DNA of 64,000 nucleotides. Source: Microthyrium microscopicum. Its lineage: Eukaryota > Ascomycota > Dothideomycetes > Microthyriales > Microthyriaceae. A program made the position numbers and the translations under genes. The DNA lies in the NCBI GenBank assembly GCA_010405405.1, contig MU004231.1, positions 3,894,884 through 3,958,883 on the forward strand, in the 5' to 3' direction. The notes under the pieces are model-generated. The model worked only from the letters and a program-made list of their open reading frames with translations, did no database searches and was not told where the DNA came from. Positions 44,850-55,915 of the stretch are shown piece after piece (positions within the stretch are counted from its first letter, which is position 1; every line of letters starts with the position of its first letter).

Positions 44850-45546
44850 CGGGGCAGTGAAGCTCGGAGTGGTGAATTGAACATTATTCTGGGTGTTATT
44901 GAGGTGGAAAAATGAATATAGGTTCTCAGGACTGCATTTGGCGTCCAAGATTATACAAATCCCATGCTTTTTCTAGTCCCAGCGTCTACTGCAAATACAG
45001 TTATTGTGAGTCAAGTTACGCGTCTTCATACGGCCATCGTGATCACAATCTCGATCAAATGCAGGGTAAACCACGCATCTCTTCAAACGGATTCATCATG
45101 AGCCGCCCTCACGATGCCTGGCGACGAGAACGGTTTACAGGTCCAATGGCCTTGAGACGATAGAGATGTTTCGTCATAAGAGCAGGGGAGAAGCAGCTAT
45201 AAGGCTAATTCAAAACCACAAGACGCGAACCGGTCATACAGAGAAAAGCCAATGGGAGTACAGCGTCAAAGTTTCGCGATTGGGAAGAAACGAAATAGGA
45301 AATGGGAAGTCCAGAGTTCAGACTGAGGAGACGAGAATGCATGTGCATTTTATCCAGAAGGTGACCCGTTGAATGCGCCTCTTACGTCGCACTTAGCGCT
45401 TACTTCGATCGTTTGTGCAGGTGGCAGGAATTACTCGATAGCAGTAGATGACGTTTTAGAAGACATATTCACTCTAATCAGACTTCGAAACGGGCCTTTT
45501 TATCCGTCAAGATCGACCTGGGATCAAATAGTAGCATTGGACGGAC
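44850..45546. other. Intergenic
   Basis: Overlapping open frames of 70-85 codons in several phases have no protein character. This is the upstream region of the F-box gene. Confidence 0.4.
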
Positions 45547-46510
45547 ATGGCAAGTCTAATTTCCAACTTTCGGCTCAGCACTAAGAGGTCGAGAGAGAAT
45601 AGGTAGGCGGTCTCATTTACTGTACATTCATGACGAAGATGTACTTACTGGTGCAATAGGTTATCATGTCTCCCAGCAGAGATACTAATCGGAATATTCA
45701 CCCAACTACCAAGCATCTCAGATGTGATATCCCTCGCTGGTACTAGTCGACGCCTACGGCATTTATATAGCGACAATGCAAAGCCAATATACGCAGCAGT
45801 TGGTCCGCGGTCCTTTGTCTTTGAGCAAAGAGCTAGACAGTTGGTCGTTGATGGAGGCGGCCCTGGGCTTAACGAGGGCATCTCTTTGTTCTATCTCGCA
45901 TCCATGGGTCGCAATTGGCAGATAATCAAGAGAGCCATGGATGAATTCGAGGTTCAGATGAAAGAAAACATTAAGAGTAAGCTGTTTCCCTCGAAGTATC
46001 GTTAGATCTCCGAGTCTAACTAAACTCCAAGGCTGGAAATTTGGACCCATTGGTCCAGTAGGACACACTCCACGGCCAACTCCCCATCTTACTCGGAGAG
46101 AAAAGCGCCGCTTTGTACGGTCCTACTACACTCTCTGGTCATTGATGCGGATTGTACCTGAATCCTGGGATGCTCGTTTGAAGTTATTGTCCTTTAGAGA
46201 TCTATACTATGTACATGAGCTGTGCCGGTTACCGCAGTCGATAGGTAGGGAGGAGTATCGACCATCTTCCCAGAAGCGTGAGCAGTTACGCAATGTGTTT
46301 TGGGAGCATATCAGAGAACGACACCTGACTATACACGGGAAAGAGGTCGTTGGGAGGGGACCATTGTATAGATTCCCGTATGGACGGTTTTGGGACCATT
46401 GGCAGTTTTTATTGCGGATGCACGTTTGTGGGTATACAAATGGCAGTCCTTGTACTTTAGTCAAACCGGAATTATGGGATATGAGTGATGACGAGGTAGA
46501 GATAGAATGA
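45547..46510 (+). CDS. F-box protein
   Basis: Assembled from three exons: 45547-45602, 45660-45976 and 46032-46510 (283 aa). Each join has a good acceptor (CAATAG; CCAAG) and conserved phase (2+1, 1+2). The F-box is at residues ~19-60: LSCLPAEILIGIFTQLPSIS, then DVISLAGTSRRLRHLY. The C-terminal two-thirds is a helical region rich in Trp/Arg (RFVRSYYTLWSLMRIVPESW) ending in an acidic tail (DMSDDEVEIE). F-box proteins recruit substrates to SCF ubiquitin ligases through Skp1. The substrate is unknown; it belongs to the large expanded F-box group of filamentous fungi. None of its exons exceeds 160 codons, so it is easily missed. Confidence 0.8.
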
Positions 46511-47571
46511 GAATGGTACAAATGAAGCGCTGGATGGCGTCAATATAATCCCATGGTTCCAAATGGATAAACTGCATGGTGTATCTCCCTTCTGATCAAT
46601 GATATGGTAGACTAAGCCTCAATTGAGCCGCATGAAGTGCAGACGGTCAATGGAAGAGAATTGAATGACGATGCAAGATCGAATGGCCTAGAGGCTCAAC
46701 AAGGTGAAGCCGCAATGAAACAGGACCGGGAACAGGCTCAAGTAGAGGTGATTAAGCAGGCGGTTCGGGATTGATGAAGAACCAGTGAACACGAGCAAGG
46801 CACGGTGAACTTGACGCTGCAGGTCTTGGACGTGTTTTTGGGCAAAAGGCCAGGCTTGAGCCTCTTGAGCGTGTTCTGGCAGGGAATGAGATGGCTTTTG
46901 AAATGCACGACGCGGTAGATCTGGGGGCACAAGACGCGAGGGAGTCTGTCACCATGCAGCGACCTTGCAGCATCTCGCGATGGTGTAAGTAGAATAGAGG
47001 CACTGAGAGCCAATGGACCCGCCAATTGCCAGGGAAAGACTGGTGGGGGAGATGACTAGCGCAGTAGAGAGACCGCGTTCGTGCCATTTTCGTTCTTCGC
47101 GGTCGCGTTCTTGCCAAGACGCTAAACCTAGCAGAACCTGGCAGGCTCGACTCTCAAATACCCAGATCGTGCCTGCTTCTTTGCCTCATTTCCTCCTTCT
47201 TCAAGCTTCACATCTTCAATCGTTCTTTTTCTATCTTGCCCTGTGTCTGACTTCTTCTGGAAAGAGCGAGACGGTATTTCTAAGGCTTCATCCATTGCTC
47301 CTGCCTACCTTCATCCGCAATTCGAGCTGACCTCCCGGCTGCTGCTGCCCTCACTACCTAAACTCCTCGCTCCTGATTGGTCGAGGCTCTCTGTTTACCT
47401 CAACACCACGTTTAGCAACTTCTTCACGTCCATAACGCCTCACCTCGAGATCCCTATACAAACAAACTCTCCCCATTCAAACTCACTCCCAGACAGTCAC
47501 TGTGACTAGCTCCAAGCTCCAAGCTCCAGATTTCCCTACATTAGCCTTTTCAATATTTACCATCTGCTAAA
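46511..47571. other. Long intergenic, pyrimidine-rich promoter
   Basis: About 1 kb. 47160-47340 is strongly C/T-rich (CCTCATTTCCTCCTTCTTC and similar), the usual look of a fungal core promoter and long 5' leader. No gene is supported. Confidence 0.5.
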
Positions 47572-48796
47572 ATGGCTCTCCTTACTCCCCGTCAGCCCTT
47601 CGCTGTTCTTGATGAATCTCGCCTGCAATCTCTAAGCTCCACCAAAAATCGTCAAAACAACAGTAAGATACAGGAGCCCCTTTCTGTGAGGAGCTGTATA
47701 TATTAACCCTGTGGCAGTTTCCAACCAGCTTCAATCATTTAAAGCTCCTGCTAGCGCTCCGGCTAAACGCCGTCTGGCTTCGGATTTACTTTCTGACGAA
47801 TTTGATCTTGAAAACATGGATCCCAATATTCTCTCACCAAAGCGTTCAAAAAATCTTGACGGCGGCCACATCAAAGTGTCAAAATTCATCCTAAAAGACG
47901 CAACTCCAAAAACTGCTCCTGCGCTCAACCCGTCATCAAAGCGCAAAGCAGAATCTTATTCAGTTCCTACTTCTACTGCATCATCGCCACTTTTTGCAAC
48001 TCGCGGATCCACTCAGAACAAGCGAATTAGCCTCTTGTCCGGCAAACGACGCTCATTAACTCCATACCGCCGTCTTGATCCTCCAAACAAAGGATCTGCG
48101 CTGCCATTTTCAATCGACGCAGCCCTTAGTGGAACAATTTCTTCGTATACACCACCTGCCGCCACTACGCTGGCTTCACCACCATCACCTGAGGTTCCAA
48201 TCACCTCCCTGTTCACCAAAAAGCAAAAGACCGCACCTTCCACTTGGTTCTTTGAGATTCACGAAGATACTCCTGAACAAGAAGCTACCAATCTCATGGA
48301 GCACTCTGCCTCTGTTCTGGACATTAGCTCCGACGACGACTCTGGCTCTGCTCGTGCCAAAGATCTACTTGAGCGTGGAAAGGAGAACGTGCCGCCGCCA
48401 GAGTGGACTGGCCCAACTACACGTGTCCGTGCAAGTGAACGTGTTGCGCACAAGGGTATCTCGTGTCCCGTCAAGGCCGCCAAGTATGCTGCTATGCATG
48501 GTCCAGATGCTATGGTCGAAGACCGACTAGCCCTTCGCGAGATGGATGTTGCCGCCTTCTTTGCCGAAGATGTTGATGAGAATGAAGCGACCGAGCCTGT
48601 TGAAGAGGAGGGTTCCCAACAACGTCCTCGTGCAGACTCACTTGAGGTGGCCAAAGATGTAGTGCAGCTACTTGCCAATCCATCAGTTGCGCCAAGTACC
48701 GACGGTCCACAGGCAGCTCCCTTTGTCATTCGGGAGGATACTCCAGAAGCCGCCGCCGCCGCTTCTACATCTGCTACAGAACCTGCCACCATATAG
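47572..48796 (+). CDS. KEN-box-containing nuclear-type protein, hypothetical
   Basis: Exons are 47572-47662 and 47718-48796 (389 aa). The 55-nt intron (GTAAGA, TTAAC branch, GGCAG) keeps phase 1+2. The short first exon encodes MALLTPRQPFAVLDESRLQS. Features are basic NLS-like clusters (PAKRR; SPKRSK; SSKRKAES; SGKRRSLTPYRR), an FFEIHEDTPEQEATNLMEHS block that looks like the conserved core (~residues 185-205), and an acidic DISSDDDSGS. A perfect KEN box (K252-E-N254) in RGKENVPPP suggests APC/C-dependent turnover. TPxx phosphosites are present (TPRQ; SPKR; TPYR). Disordered otherwise. I infer a cell-cycle-regulated nuclear protein; no catalytic domain seen. Confidence 0.78.
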
Positions 48797-49713
48797 ACGC
48801 ACACCATCCACCCATCCACCCATCACGCCCACTTACCTCTATCATCACCCCCCCTCCTTACCAAAAACGTTTCCAACTCTCGAGGTTTACTGCTTTCACG
48901 GCGTTGCAAGATATCCATTGGACAGGCGTTTACTCTTATCGTACTTTTGTACAGTTCTGTTGCGAACAACCAACACTACCCGTCATTATTACATGTGTAC
49001 CAACACTGTACAGCAACAACTTTTCCAGTCTAATACATCCTCATCCCCTAATGGAAGACGTTCACACAATAGATAAGGGGAAGGATGTTAGCTTTGCTTC
49101 TTGTTTGCCTCAATCACGGACGTTGAGTCATCTTGTATGTTGGACCCTAGGAGGGTTCAGATCTGTAATAATACCCATGATAGTTACGGCGTATGTCTGA
49201 TGTTTGCTGAATGAATGTTCCTATATTCAATGCTTGTTGCCTTGCCTGTAATGTGATACGGTATTCTAGTGGTGATTAAACGCAATCTAGCTCAAGGTTT
49301 GTACCGTACTTCCTCCTTTCTCTTGTTCAATACGATTAATCTTCAGCTGCCTTTGTGTCCTACCTACATCTCGCAGTTAATATTAACCACCTGTACATGT
49401 CCACACCCCTATCGAGGATTCGTACTGTTAGAAGCAGCAAAAGTTGCGCTTGTAGTGCCAGTAGCAGCAAGCGATGGTGGCACTAGAGATAAGTTTAGTA
49501 GTAGTTACAACTCCGGTACTCGCTAACCTCAACTATGGTTCACACAGCATGACCATCGCCATTTCATGGTCCAGGACATCACTTCTGTACTTTCATGGTA
49601 TATAGTCTTTCGCTCCCCCCGTTCGTGTACTTGATTTGCAATCATCTCAACAGAACAAACGCATTACCCATTATAGAACCAACGACTTACCGTTGAAGCA
49701 GTCACATACCACC
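48797..49713. other. Intergenic
   Basis: 3' UTR with a CCATCCAC-type short direct repeat near 48805, then unremarkable sequence and the promoter of the next gene. The open frame upstream of 49714 has no Met-initiated evidence. Confidence 0.4.
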
Positions 49714-50745
49714 ATGGCCAATCAACCACCCTATAAACGGGAACCTTGGATGACTGATGACTATCTCCGCTTCGGTACACCAGAGGACGATCGAGTAAAC
49801 CTCCTGCAGGAATGGGAACCGACGAATCACCTAGTCTCTAGTGGTGTCTCCGGCTCGCGGGCCTGTACTCCAGAAGAAGATCGAGTGTCGCTCTTGGAGG
49901 AATCGGAAATGCCAACAGCTGGCTCGCGGGCCTGCACTCCCAAAGAAGATGGAGTATCGCTCATGGATTCGGAATCCACGACCCACGCAGAGTACGACTC
50001 ACCACCCTGTACTCCCCCAGGCCAGGTTATTGAACCGTACTCACCATCTCAAGAAACGGACCCATCTCCATCGCCAACTGTCTCCACCAACTCCACTCCA
50101 GCAGCATCACCAAAATACTACATACACATCCGTCAACCAGGCAGGCCCGCCCCAAGCACATATCCACCCCCAAACACCACCTCCTCACCCGGGCCACCAT
50201 CGCCATCGCCAACTCAGGCAGAACCCACCCAAACCCTCACACCTTCCCACAAAGACCCTCGCGACAAATGCCCCGATCCACGCCACCACAACACCGCCTT
50301 CCGCCGCTGGGTGAAAAACCGCCGCGGCTTCAGCGAAGCAGACGTAAAAGAAGCATTCGCACTCTACGACTTCAACCTTCCACGCTTCGAGCAGACCAGC
50401 CAAGTAATCAACCGCCTCGAAGTTCTATTCCGCCTCACCGCCGTGCCCTGGCAATCTAGCGCGCAGCGGAAGATGGGGGTAGGTGCGAAGCTTTACCATA
50501 CGCTCAATCAGCTGATGGAGAAGGGTGGATGGTTTCAGTATGCGAGGTTGGAGGATGAGGAGACGGGGCAGGGGAGGAAATTGGTTTATGGACCTTGGAT
50601 AGTAAGGGGTAGCCCGAGGTGGAAGGGAGGAGAACTTGTGAAGGATTTGCCGGAGTGGTTTCCGCTGAAGCATATGGTGCTTGATGGAGAGGCGAAGTTT
50701 GCGAAAAGGGTTTGTGAGATGGTTGGGGATGAGAGGAGGGAATGA
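49714..50745 (+). CDS. Orphan protein with internal repeats, hypothetical
   Basis: Single exon, 343 aa from the ATG at 49714 in good context (ACCACCATGG). The N terminus carries three related repeats, spaced 26-36 residues: GTPEDDRVNLLQEWE, CTPEEDRVSLLEESE and CTPKEDGVSLMDSE (residues ~23-85). The middle is Pro/Ser/Thr-rich (~100-180). The C-terminal ~160 residues look folded (FRRWVKNRRGFSEADVKEAF; FPLKHMVLDGEAKFAKRVCE) with many Trp and basic residues. No family recognised and no targeting signal. The S/T-P-x-D/E repeats could be kinase sites; that is speculation. Confidence 0.72.
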   Translation: MANQPPYKREPWMTDDYLRFGTPEDDRVNLLQEWEPTNHLVSSGVSGSRACTPEEDRVSLLEESEMPTAGSRACTPKEDGVSLMDSESTTHAEYDSPPCTPPGQVIEPYSPSQETDPSPSPTVSTNSTPAASPKYYIHIRQPGRPAPSTYPPPNTTSSPGPPSPSPTQAEPTQTLTPSHKDPRDKCPDPRHHNTAFRRWVKNRRGFSEADVKEAFALYDFNLPRFEQTSQVINRLEVLFRLTAVPWQSSAQRKMGVGAKLYHTLNQLMEKGGWFQYARLEDEETGQGRKLVYGPWIVRGSPRWKGGELVKDLPEWFPLKHMVLDGEAKFAKRVCEMVGDERRE

Positions 50746-51485
50746 GGTTTTGGAGCCACAAACGTATATATTGAGGGCTTTGGGATGGACATGATAATTA
50801 GTTATACTATATTGTACTTTTATTTGATGAGTATTACCCGCATCCTTCAACTCCTGTTTTTCAGTGGTTTTCCAGTAACTGATTTGCTCCCATAGACTGC
50901 AATGTCTATTAGCAAGTGCGCTAACAGATTGAGTGCTCTCTGGTCCGTGAGATCTGACAGCTTGATGACTTATGATGTGCTATGAGGTTGTTGATAGTTA
51001 TTGTCCTTAGCCTAGAAGAGTTGATGGCAGCAATCGTCCCCAATGGCACAGCGCAACTGCTTGGCCATGTGAAAATGTACTAACATCATGCCCTCGTTTC
51101 GATCTTCTCGGGTATCTTTGGTAGGTGTTCTTGTCGAAATCGTCACGCTCTTTCAAGAGGTAGCAGTAAATGAGAGTGTGCTTGGTGCAAGTTTTGGTGT
51201 TGTTCCAAGGCTGATGCGGCAAAATCGTATATTGCCTGCTGGCTATCAGGTTCTAATCAGGCCTGATTCTAATTCTCTCCGGAAAATACATCCGATGCAT
51301 TGCAGTAATGAATCGGCTGTCAGATAGATCAAGATGCAGAACTCAGCCTTGCAGCCAGCCTTGTTCTAGTCACACTAGGCTATTCCTGCATTAGCGCGAC
51401 AGGGGATGTTCAACGTCGTTCGAAAAATTTCGAGATTCAGGACAACAACTCACAGTCCAAATACCCATACCAACCGCCAAATACA
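50746..51485. other. Intergenic
   Basis: No element recognised; contains the tim22 promoter. Confidence 0.4.
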
Positions 51486-52162
51486 ATGAATTTCCCATCA
51501 TCGTTTCCCGGCGGAGGCGCTGCGATGGCAGGCCCCATGGGTGGTGCGCAAGCCGGTCAAAATGGCATGTCTCCGCAAGAAATGCAGCAAGTCATGCTGG
51601 TCAGCTCCCCGTCCTCCAGACAGCCAATTCATACTAACGCGCCTCCAGATGAAAAGCGTCATGGAGTCCTGTCCTGCCAAATCTGTGATGGCGACAGTAA
51701 TGGGTGGTGCCCTCGGTGGCATGTTCGGTCTCTTCATGTCCTCCGTCCGTGTCCCTCCACAAAGCTCCTACGACCATCGCTAACAGTATTCAGATGCGCT
51801 ACGATACTCCCCTAGCGGCAAACCCCAATCTCCCAGGCGGCAAAGCCCTCGTCGACCTCCCTATGCGCGAACAACTCAGACACGGCCTCAGAGATATGGG
51901 CAAAGCGTCCCTGTCGTCAGCAAAGAACTTTGCGTACCTTGGCGGTGTTTTCTCCGGCGTCGAATGCTGTATCGAGTCATTACGAGGGAAGAACGATATA
52001 TGGAACGGTGTGATGGGCGGAGGACTGACAGGTGGCATACTGGCGAGGAAACAGGGTCCTGGTGCCATGCTTTTCGGCGCGGCGGGCTTTGCGGCGTTCA
52101 GTTACGGCATTGAATGGTATATGCGGAGTCCGGACAACGAGAGACGGTATCCGGTGGAATGA
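51486..52162 (+). CDS. tim22: Mitochondrial import inner membrane translocase subunit Tim22
   Basis: Exons are 51486-51599, 51649-51744 and 51794-52162 (192 aa). Both donors are weak (GTCAGC, GTCCGT) but branch sites (ACTAAC, GCTAAC) and acceptors are good, and all exons are multiples of three. It forms the channel of the TIM22 carrier translocase for multi-spanning inner-membrane proteins. Diagnostics are MESCPAKSVMATVMGGALGG (first TM, with the conserved CPxK), RYDTP, the RDMGKASLSSAKNFAYLGGV block and GVECCIESLRGKNDIWNGV. The glycine-zipper helices and the second conserved Cys pair (disulfide-forming) are present. The Gly/Gln-rich N terminus is typical. Intact. Confidence 0.95.
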
Positions 52163-53685
52163 AAGAGCTTGGAATGGATGTTGGTGCGGATTGAATTTAT
52201 GATACCCTACTCTGGATCGCAGCATTTTATGGAGCGTTGGGGGCGCAAGGTTTGTATAATATCTGAACTTTGAATGTCTTTACTTTAGACTGCTTCATTT
52301 CTCTCTTGTGTCCTCTCTCCTTTTTTATGTTTTGAACGTGTTCGTTGGCTTTGTTTGAGCCGTTCAAGCTGCGATTTGGCATGATTCAAGGAGCACAGCA
52401 CAGAAAGCTCGAAGTCCTGTTCTCATTGCTCTAGCTTCGAGTGATTCATATTCAGTTCTTATTTTTTTGTTTTGGTCTTTCTATCTCTTATCTTGTTTTG
52501 CTTGTGGTGTCGAGAGCTTGGTAAGTTGTCGAATCCGATGAGAGTCAAATTAGTCATTGTTGGGAACATATTGGTTATGTTGACATTTAAGTTGACGTAC
52601 TCCATTTATGTTCTGTAAGTTACAAACCTAATATTATTTGGAGCCAATTCATGCTGACCAAAGGCTTTACAGAAACTAGAAATCTTTGATTTATTTTCGA
52701 GAGGTCTGGAAGAAAGCTCGTAGGGTATTTATTTCACCTCATGGTAATTTCATTCACAATTCCCGGTGGTGTGGCATAGCAGTCAGATGCCACACTTAAC
52801 GACGGTTTTAATACCGTACCAGCGCGCTAGTCCTAAAACACCACAAACGCCAGTGTGTAAGTTCAATTCCCGAGTGGTTCGCCACATCGTGTCTGACAGC
52901 AATGCAAATGCTGGATGCTTTAGAGTAGCGCGACAGTGGAATCAAAAAAGGGTATAATCGACTTGAAAGAATATGAACCCTACTCCTCTGCTTGCACGAG
53001 TTTTATAGACAGTTAGTAGATAGTTTAGTTAATAGTAGTTTATTTTTTTGCCTTGCTTGTCCTCTTTTTTTGCTTATGTAGATGCCATTTGTTCTGGCTT
53101 TCAACGCCTTACAATTCTTTCTTCATCATCTTGAATTTTGCATTCTATAATATCGTCTGCTTCTGTCTGCTTGGTTTTGATGCTGCTGAATTGTGACGAT
53201 TTCGAATGAAGCCAATGTTATCCAGCTGAAAAAAATGGCTCGTCCTCATCCATCAGCTTCCGCTGGCCCTCATTCGATAGAGCACGCTCAGTTACTGACT
53301 GCGCTTCTTTCCATCTAGTGCTCAGAAAATGGCCTGAAGCATCATCTGCGATGGGAAGCAGATCCAATGTTCTAAATCTAATGCCATAATAGACGCTGTA
53401 ATTGCTGGAAGCGCGCCAATTGTTCTCCTTTCCATCGAATGTTGAGTGCTGGAGTATTCTAGACGCGGTAGGGGCCTTCTCGAAGTCTCAGTGTGTAAGG
53501 AATCTTGTTTAAGTAAGGAAGCGTCTTTGCTTCTTCCCTACACAGCTTCGAGGACTCCGCAGACACGTTGGCAACCACAAGTTCGAAACTCAAGGTCCGT
53601 TCCATATCCTTCGCAAAACTTTAATGCTCAGTCGATCAGCTCACATCCGCTTGCTATAGCTTTCAGGTCTTTTCCAGCTGTCAAT
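52163..53685. other. Long intergenic region
   Basis: 1.5 kb AT-rich sequence. 52770-52886 has tRNA-like signals that do not fold into a tRNA (see findings). A T-rich tract runs near 53040. No gene is supported before 53686, though the frame is open upstream. Confidence 0.45.
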
Positions 53686-54806
53686 ATGTCACTCTTCGAA
53701 GATACCGCGGCTGCAAGCGGTAAAGCAAAATTAGAGAGTACAGCCCCTACCAAGAAACGCTCGAACTCTACATCGCTTGAAGCTGAGAGTCGCAATACAA
53801 AGCAGCCGCGAATCGGAACCAACAAAGCGTTAGAGAAGCAAATCAGCTCAGATGTAGATCATGTCGGTCGTCGCGAGTCCATCGAAGAAAAGGAGCGCCG
53901 AGCTTTCTTCGAAGGCACAACTGCAATGTGGCCGCCATCCTTCAAGTAAGCCCGTCCACGCTTGTGCCTAGAAGTGACCTTGCTAACATCCGGAAGAGTG
54001 GCTGGTCACACTTTCTCAAGCGCCAAGGCATCGGAGTCTTGCGATTTCGTGAGTCGTTGCGACAAACGGGTGTTCAATGTACACAAAATGATTCTCCAAC
54101 TCCGTTCAGAATTCTTTACGGAAATGTTTCGCACGAAATGGAAGGTAAGTAACCATGGTGATGACCTAAAGCTAATAGATACTAATTTGGCATTCTAGGA
54201 GTCAATCACCAGAAGAGTCTGGCTTCAGGAAGATCCTGCTACGGTAGCGCGAGTTCTTGGCTGGATGTACACCAGCAGAATGCCTATCGAAGGCAGAGAC
54301 ACCACAGCCTTGAGTTGTGCTAAGGTGTGCCGCTGTCCGGTGGGAATCACATAAACCAGATCGCTAACTCAGCTTAGATTTACAAATTAGCAGATCAATG
54401 GCTCATCAACGACCTGAAGGAGCTCGTGAAGAAACTGTTTTTGACTGCAAAATTCGAAACCATCGAAAGAGGCTTGGCTCCTTGCGTCTCACTGATATAC
54501 AATGAGATCATTGATGTTGAGGATCTGAAAATCCATCTCATGAAGGCAGCTTTGCTGTATTGTCGTGGGGATAAGGAGATAAGAACAGCGATTCGTGGCT
54601 TGATGGACGAGGTCTCAGAGTTTGGCGAGGATCTCATCAACTTCATGTTGGATCAGAGTGCTCCAGCGATTCCAGCGGCTCGAGCACAATTGCCACCGTT
54701 GTTCACAGCTTTGCAACACGCGGGTACTATGGAAGATAACTTACTGAATCTAATAAGACCGGCGGCGGGAAAGGGTGGCAGAGGCGGACGAGGCGGAAGG
54801 CGTTAG
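53686..54806 (+). CDS. BTB/POZ-domain protein with RGG tail
   Basis: Exons are 53686-53945, 53997-54144, 54199-54324 and 54378-54806 (320 aa). Introns of 51-54 nt have GTAAGC, GTAAGT and GTGTGC donors; frames agree throughout. A basic disordered N terminus (~85 aa) precedes a BTB fold (~95-200): CDFVSRCDKRVFNVHKMILQ, then SEFFTEMFRTKWKES, then VARVLGWMYTSRM, then IYKLADQWLINDLKE. After a helical BACK-like segment the protein ends in GGRGGRGGRR, an RGG motif often methylated or RNA-binding. BTB proteins dimerise and may adapt substrates to Cul3; fungal ones are diverse and mostly unstudied. The RGG tail is an unusual addition. Confidence 0.85.
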
Positions 54807-55334
54807 TCGAAGCATAGAGTGCTTTCACCGATTGGATTGTAGTTCTCGTTGAATGAATTAGACAACCACGAAGCAGGCGTCTATTTGTGGATCGGGGGAT
54901 GAGTACCTAAATAGCCAGTAATAACAATACCACTTACATGTTGAGGCTAAACATGATTGTGAAAATATCGCCAATACTTATCTCGTCCAATGTCCAATGC
55001 CCATGGTCATACCTTAGGGAAGTGTTGACAAGCAGTAATTACGACTCGATTATGATGTAGTGGCGAACATGAAAAATGGGACAACGACATAAGAGTACGA
55101 ACAGAGTAAGACAGACCGCAGAGGTTACTACTTTAGGCACTGGCTACCCCCGTCAGTCCCTTCCCAAGCTAGAAACGAGGAAGGTGCTGTGCTATCAACG
55201 TATACCACCCGCCCACCACGTCGTCTCTAGCAAATGTTTAACTCGTTTGACATCTCATTTGACATCTGACCATATCGACTGTAAGCAGCAAGAACATCAA
55301 AATCGTTATTATAAAGCCATATCAAATTGATATC
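54807..55334. other. Intergenic
   Basis: No element recognised; AT-rich flanks. Confidence 0.4.
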
Positions 55335-55915
55335 ATGGATGACCCTGAAAACAACACACACTCCGAACAGCCAATAGAGCAGCACAACAACCTCGAAGCT
55401 CATGTCGAGACCAGCCAGTCGTTCAACGATAGTCCAACCGATCCACCCAGCAGCACAGAGCTAACACCAGAAGCGAGTTCAAGCCCGCCTCGAGCAGCAG
55501 TCTCTGAGCTATTGGACTTGTTTGCCCAACTCGTATGAACCATTTTCTTAATTTTAGTCCATCTGCTAAAGAACCTTAGGCAATCATGGACGAACAAGCA
55601 GAGTTCCTTCAGCAATCGACCGAATTGCTTCGAGAGATCCAAGAGCAGTTGCGAGAAATTCCGGACGACATAGCCCGCCTGGAATTTATGTGTGCAAATT
55701 ACGGAATCATTCAAAGCGTTTCGGCTATGGTCAATGCCATCGCCGACGCAAATGCAGTCGACGGTTCTTCCGATGACCACTCCGACAACAGCTCCGATGA
55801 CAGCTCGTCAAATGAGCATTCGCACCTATACTTTGAAGACACTTCATCAGAGGAACATTTTGACTTCAGCCGGTTGAATCGTGACCATTATTATGACTCG
55901 ACAGACAGCGAGTAG
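55335..55915 (+). CDS. Small acidic coiled-coil protein, hypothetical
   Basis: Exons are 55335-55532 and 55580-55915 (177 aa). The 47-nt intron (GTATGA, GCTAAA branch, CCTTAG) keeps phase 0. Exon 1 is Glu/Ser/Pro-rich and disordered. Exon 2 begins with an amphipathic helix of about 30 residues with Leu/Ile heptads (QQSTELLREIQEQLREIPDD), then an acidic Ser/Asp/His-rich tail (DDHSDNSSDDSSSNEHSH). No family recognised; probably a lineage-specific interaction module. Confidence 0.65.

Noticed and set aside
52770-52886. Intron-containing tRNA gene
   Set aside because: A and B boxes and an acceptor-like pairing are present, but the T stem (GTAAG/CCCGA) does not pair and the D arm lacks the usual GG; not a functional tRNA.
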